The notes under the pieces are model-generated. The model was not told the origin of the DNA, did no database searches, and saw only the letters and a list, made by a program, of their open reading frames with translations. The translations under genes and the position numbers were made by a program. Below, in pieces: positions 5,129 through 7,099 of a DNA stretch of 7,099 bases. Each line of letters begins with the position of its first letter. Positions within the stretch are counted from its first letter, which is position 1. Origin of the DNA: Nitrospiraceae bacterium (GTDB lineage: Bacteria; Nitrospirota; Thermodesulfovibrionia; Thermodesulfovibrionales; Dissulfurispiraceae); contig PMYY01000209.1 of NCBI GenBank assembly GCA_003170655.1, positions 1 through 7,099 on the forward strand. Direction: 5' to 3'.

Positions 5129-6471
5129 ACCCCGGCGTTTTTCAGGCTGAAGACCGACTTGCCCAAGTCGAAGATGTTAAAAGGCTTTGCCAAGACTCCA
5201 CTGAAGCCGAAACTGCCATAATCTGACATAACCCGTACGTTTGAATACCCGCTTGATACGATAGCTTTTACCTTAGGATCGATTTCGACCAGCTTTTTGA
5301 TGGTCTCTTCTCCTCCCATGCCACCCGCAACTGTCAGGTCAAGGATCACGACATCGAAAGGTGCACCTGTCTGCAGGGCCTTTTTAAAAAGGCCTATAGC
5401 TTCTGTCCCGTCGCCGGCGGACTCAACTTCGCAGCCCATATGCTGGAGCATCTCGACTGCTATCGTTCTGACTGCATCCTCGTCATCCATTATGAGCACC
5501 CGGGCACTGCCTGTTGGCGGGACATCTACCGAGCTTCGCCCTGTTGTCTTTTTGGACTTCGCAACCGGCAGGTAGATAATAAAAGTCGTCCCTTCGCCTG
5601 GCTTCGACCGGACTGTTATATGTCCTCCATGTGACTGGATTATCGAATAGCATATCGAAAGCCCGAGGCCCAGTTTTTTTTGGTTACATGTCTCTTTAGT
5701 CGTGAAATACGGTTCGAATATTCTGAGCATGGTCTGTTCCGGAATTCCAACTCCGCGGTCTGTTATGGTGATGGCGACATAATCTCCTTCCGGCAGAAGC
5801 AGGCCTTGACTCCCGATAACATCAGTATTGGTAGCAGATATCGTCACCAAGCCTCCACCGGTCATTGCATCCCGGGCGTTTAGTACCATATTATGTATGA
5901 CCTGCCGAATCTGGCCCTCGTCGCAGAGGACAGGCGGGAGGGCCGGAGAAACAGTGAACTCGCACCGGACGTTAGATCCGCTCAGGGAAAAGAGGGCAGC
6001 TTTTTTTATGAGGTCGTCTATTACAGCAGGCCTCTTTATAGGATCACCCTCCCTGGAAAGGGCCACAAGCTGGCGAGTCAGATCACTTGCCCGGATGGAT
6101 ACATGTTCTACCTTTTCGAGGAAGCTGTATGCCTTATCGTTTGCGGAAAGATACATCTTCGCCAGCGATACGTTGCCTGAAATTGCAGTAAGCAGATTAT
6201 TGAAATCATGAGCGATCCCTCCGGCCAGCACGCCTACTGATTCGAGTTTTTTTAATCGTAATAGCTCTTCTTCCAAGATATTCTTTTCGGAGAACCCCTT
6301 CAGCAGGCGGGAATTCGTTATTTTCAGCTCGGCGGTGCGTTGATCGAGAAGTTGTTCGAGATGCAAGAGCTTTTGGTCCATTTCGGCGAGGGTATGCCGC
6401 GTCTGAAGAGGTCTGTGCGATTCTTCAGGTGAAGTGTTCTGTTCATTATCAGATGTCTGGTCGACGCTCAC
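5125..6471 (-). CDS. soluble hybrid histidine kinase with C-terminal receiver domain
   Basis: A 448-residue two-component sensor of the HDFNN subfamily. Order: a polar N-terminus (1-30), a predicted coiled coil (about 30-78, leucine/glutamate rich), a dimerisation/phosphoacceptor domain with H88 in GGIAHDFNNLL, and an ATPase domain with the N box (N198 in MVLNARDAM), G1 box DRGVGIP (D238), F box FEPYFTTK, G2 box GLGLSI and the final GTTFIIYLP. A linker (about 303-322) leads to a receiver with acidic pair D329/D330, phosphoacceptor D378 (VVILDLT), S407/G408 and K429 in AKPF. No membrane span and no recognisable PAS or GAF domain, so it is cytosolic and the signal is unknown; the coiled coil may take input from a partner. 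All catalytic residues are present. The start is GTG at 6471, preceded after nine bases by a G6 run (6481-6486) as Shine-Dalgarno; the ATG at 6478 is out of frame. No partner output regulator is visible. Confidence 0.93.
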   Translation of the reverse strand: MSVDQTSDNEQNTSPEESHRPLQTRHTLAEMDQKLLHLEQLLDQRTAELKITNSRLLKGFSEKNILEEELLRLKKLESVGVLAGGIAHDFNNLLTAISGNVSLAKMYLSANDKAYSFLEKVEHVSIRASDLTRQLVALSREGDPIKRPAVIDDLIKKAALFSLSGSNVRCEFTVSPALPPVLCDEGQIRQVIHNMVLNARDAMTGGGLVTISATNTDVIGSQGLLLPEGDYVAITITDRGVGIPEQTMLRIFEPYFTTKETCNQKKLGLGLSICYSIIQSHGGHITVRSKPGEGTTFIIYLPVAKSKKTTGRSSVDVPPTGSARVLIMDDEDAVRTIAVEMLQHMGCEVESAGDGTEAIGLFKKALQTGAPFDVVILDLTVAGGMGGEETIKKLVEIDPKVKAIVSSGYSNVRVMSDYGSFGFSGVLAKPFNIFDLGKSVFSLKNAGV

Positions 6472-6492
6472 GGTTCATTACCCCCCATATCG

Positions 6493-6522
6493 ACAATAGA
6501 ACATACAGCAGTGCTTAGTCAA
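6493..6522 (-). promoter_or_regulatory. candidate sigma-70 promoter for the hybrid kinase gene
   Basis: Read on the minus strand, TTGACT (6522-6517) is followed after 18 bases by TATTGT (6498-6493). Each box differs from consensus at one or two positions. The predicted transcript would start near 6486, just at the G-rich ribosome binding site, giving a very short leader before the GTG at 6471. This suggests that the kinase is transcribed independently of the ferredoxin gene upstream. Confidence 0.55.
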
Positions 6523-6596
6523 AATGAGACGCAAGGATCTCCAAGTGAACTTAATTTTGATGGTGCGCTGCACAACACCTTGCAAAATAGCAGACA

Positions 6597-6676
6597 TCAA
6601 AGCAACAGTTGATTGTCTCGCGAGCGGCTCTCCCCTGTACTGATCACATATATAGCAGGTTGTCCGCGTACAGGCA
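6597..6676 (-). other. out-of-frame C-terminal tail of the ferredoxin gene (probable frameshift remnant)
   Basis: Directly after the last cluster cysteine (codon 6676-6674) the alternative frame reads PVRGQPAIYVISTGESRSRD and then NQLLL before a TGA at 6597-6599. It supplies the proline normally following the last cysteine of such a motif (C-P-V) and a G-E-S-R-S ending that I associate with this family. The annotated frame instead gives LYADNLLYM and stops. Adding one G to the GG at 6673-6674 (C on the coding strand) would join both parts into a 167-residue visible product. Either a recent mutation or a sequencing/assembly error explains this; the sequence alone cannot decide. Confidence 0.72.
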
Positions 6677-7099
6677 CTTGGTCTCGCAGATACCGCATCC
6701 GATACACAGATCCAGGTCTATCCGGGGTTGTTTGACAGGGACGTCTTTGCCGTTCCTGTCTAGCGCAGTCGATTGCTCGAACCATATCGCCTTTTTAGGA
6801 GTAGGACAGACCTCTTCGCAGACAATACATGGAGTAGCATGCGCGTAAGGCAGGCAACGCCCCTTGTCGATCATGGCTGTGCCGATTTTCACCTTCATCT
6901 TCTCTTCGAGTGGCAGCTTCCTGATGGCTCCGGTCGGGCAAACCTGCCCGCAAAGGGTGCATCTAAATTCGCAATAGCCCAAGCGTGGGACCAGGACCGG
7001 CGACCATGTACCTTCGAGGCCAGCTTCAAGGAGTGTCGGCTGTAAGCCGTTTGTTATGCAGACCTTCATGCATTCTCCGCATTTGACACAGCGTTTCAG
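6644..7099 (-). CDS. four-cluster [4Fe-4S] ferredoxin-type protein, truncated at the window edge and probably frameshifted near its C-terminus
   Basis: The frame is open to the window edge, so the ATG at 7069 is internal and the N-terminus lies outside. The visible 151 residues hold four complete cysteine sets (numbered from the edge): C4/C7/C10/C14; C43/C47/C50/C54-P; C82 with an 8-residue gap to C91/C94/C98-P; and C132/C135/C138/C142. The uneven second and third motifs (CEFRCTLCGQVCP and C...PCIVCEEVCP) resemble NapG/MauM-type polyferredoxin modules, often the C-terminal half of larger electron-transfer proteins that may carry NapH-like membrane parts. It probably passes electrons between a quinone or redox enzyme and an acceptor that cannot be named here. 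The missing upstream portion decides whether it is soluble or membrane-fused. The frame ends abnormally with LYADNLLYM directly after C142 at TGA 6646-6644; a one-base change restores a family-like ending down to 6597. All 16 cluster ligands precede the shift, so the protein might still bind its clusters. Confidence 0.85.
   Translation of the reverse strand: MKRCVKCGECMKVCITNGLQPTLLEAGLEGTWSPVLVPRLGYCEFRCTLCGQVCPTGAIRKLPLEEKMKVKIGTAMIDKGRCLPYAHATPCIVCEEVCPTPKKAIWFEQSTALDRNGKDVPVKQPRIDLDLCIGCGICETKCLYADNLLYM

Noticed and set aside
5828..6211. 127-codon plus-strand open frame opposite the hybrid kinase
   Set aside because: The kinase frame on the minus strand carries every catalytic box through this stretch; the plus-strand frame has no signature or ribosome site.
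6455..6478. ATG at 6478 (minus strand) as kinase start
   Set aside because: It is out of frame with the kinase and soon meets a stop; GTG at 6471 fits the frame and the G-rich ribosome site.
6597..6785. 62-codon minus-strand frame as an independent small gene
   Set aside because: Its first half is out-of-frame ferredoxin sequence; only its second half is meaningful and fits as the displaced ferredoxin tail.

Overview
The window looks like chromosomal DNA from an anaerobic or microaerophilic Gram-negative bacterium. The periplasmic lytic transglycosylase, the short-loop cytochrome bd oxidase, the PAS-less hybrid kinase and the multi-cluster ferredoxin together resemble gene content of Desulfobacterota ('deltaproteobacteria') or Nitrospirota. 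This assignment is inferred from protein style, not proven. Base composition looks balanced throughout. I see no insertion sequence, phage gene, tRNA, rRNA or CRISPR array, and no gene-free stretch longer than 300 bases.

Layout on the plus strand: (1) the 3' part of an MltD-like lytic transglycosylase entering from the left edge (1-915); (2) a 154-bp gap with no convincing promoter or terminator, then a secreted or anchored DUF192 protein (1070-1540) ending in an imperfect hairpin; (3) a near-consensus sigma-70 promoter with an AT-rich UP-like tract and a perfect 9-bp inverted repeat between the -10 box and the start codon, driving an Rrf2-family regulator with an IscR-like Cys/His cluster site (1652-2056); (4) cydA (2154-3506) and cydB (3517-4542), the two subunits of a cytochrome bd quinol oxidase, closed by a strong hairpin terminator; (5) a VanZ-like membrane protein (4658-5128).

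On the minus strand, from the right edge leftwards: the 3' part of a four-cluster [4Fe-4S] ferredoxin-type protein (7099 down to 6644), then a soluble hybrid histidine kinase with a C-terminal receiver domain (6471 down to 5125) with its own candidate promoter. The kinase meets the VanZ gene tail to tail with a 4-bp overlap.

The clearest functional unit is regulator-cydA-cydB. A putative Fe-S redox, O2 or NO sensor appears to repress itself, and probably by read-through also controls a high-affinity terminal oxidase, as expected of an anaerobe that must remove traces of oxygen. The most unexpected observation is that the ferredoxin gene appears frameshifted in its last codons: the expected C-terminus, including a G-E-S-R-S motif, is intact in the neighbouring frame downstream of a GG that would need to be GGG. 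I see no wholly new system here. The notable signals are the autoregulatory promoter, the frameshift and the gene-junction details.
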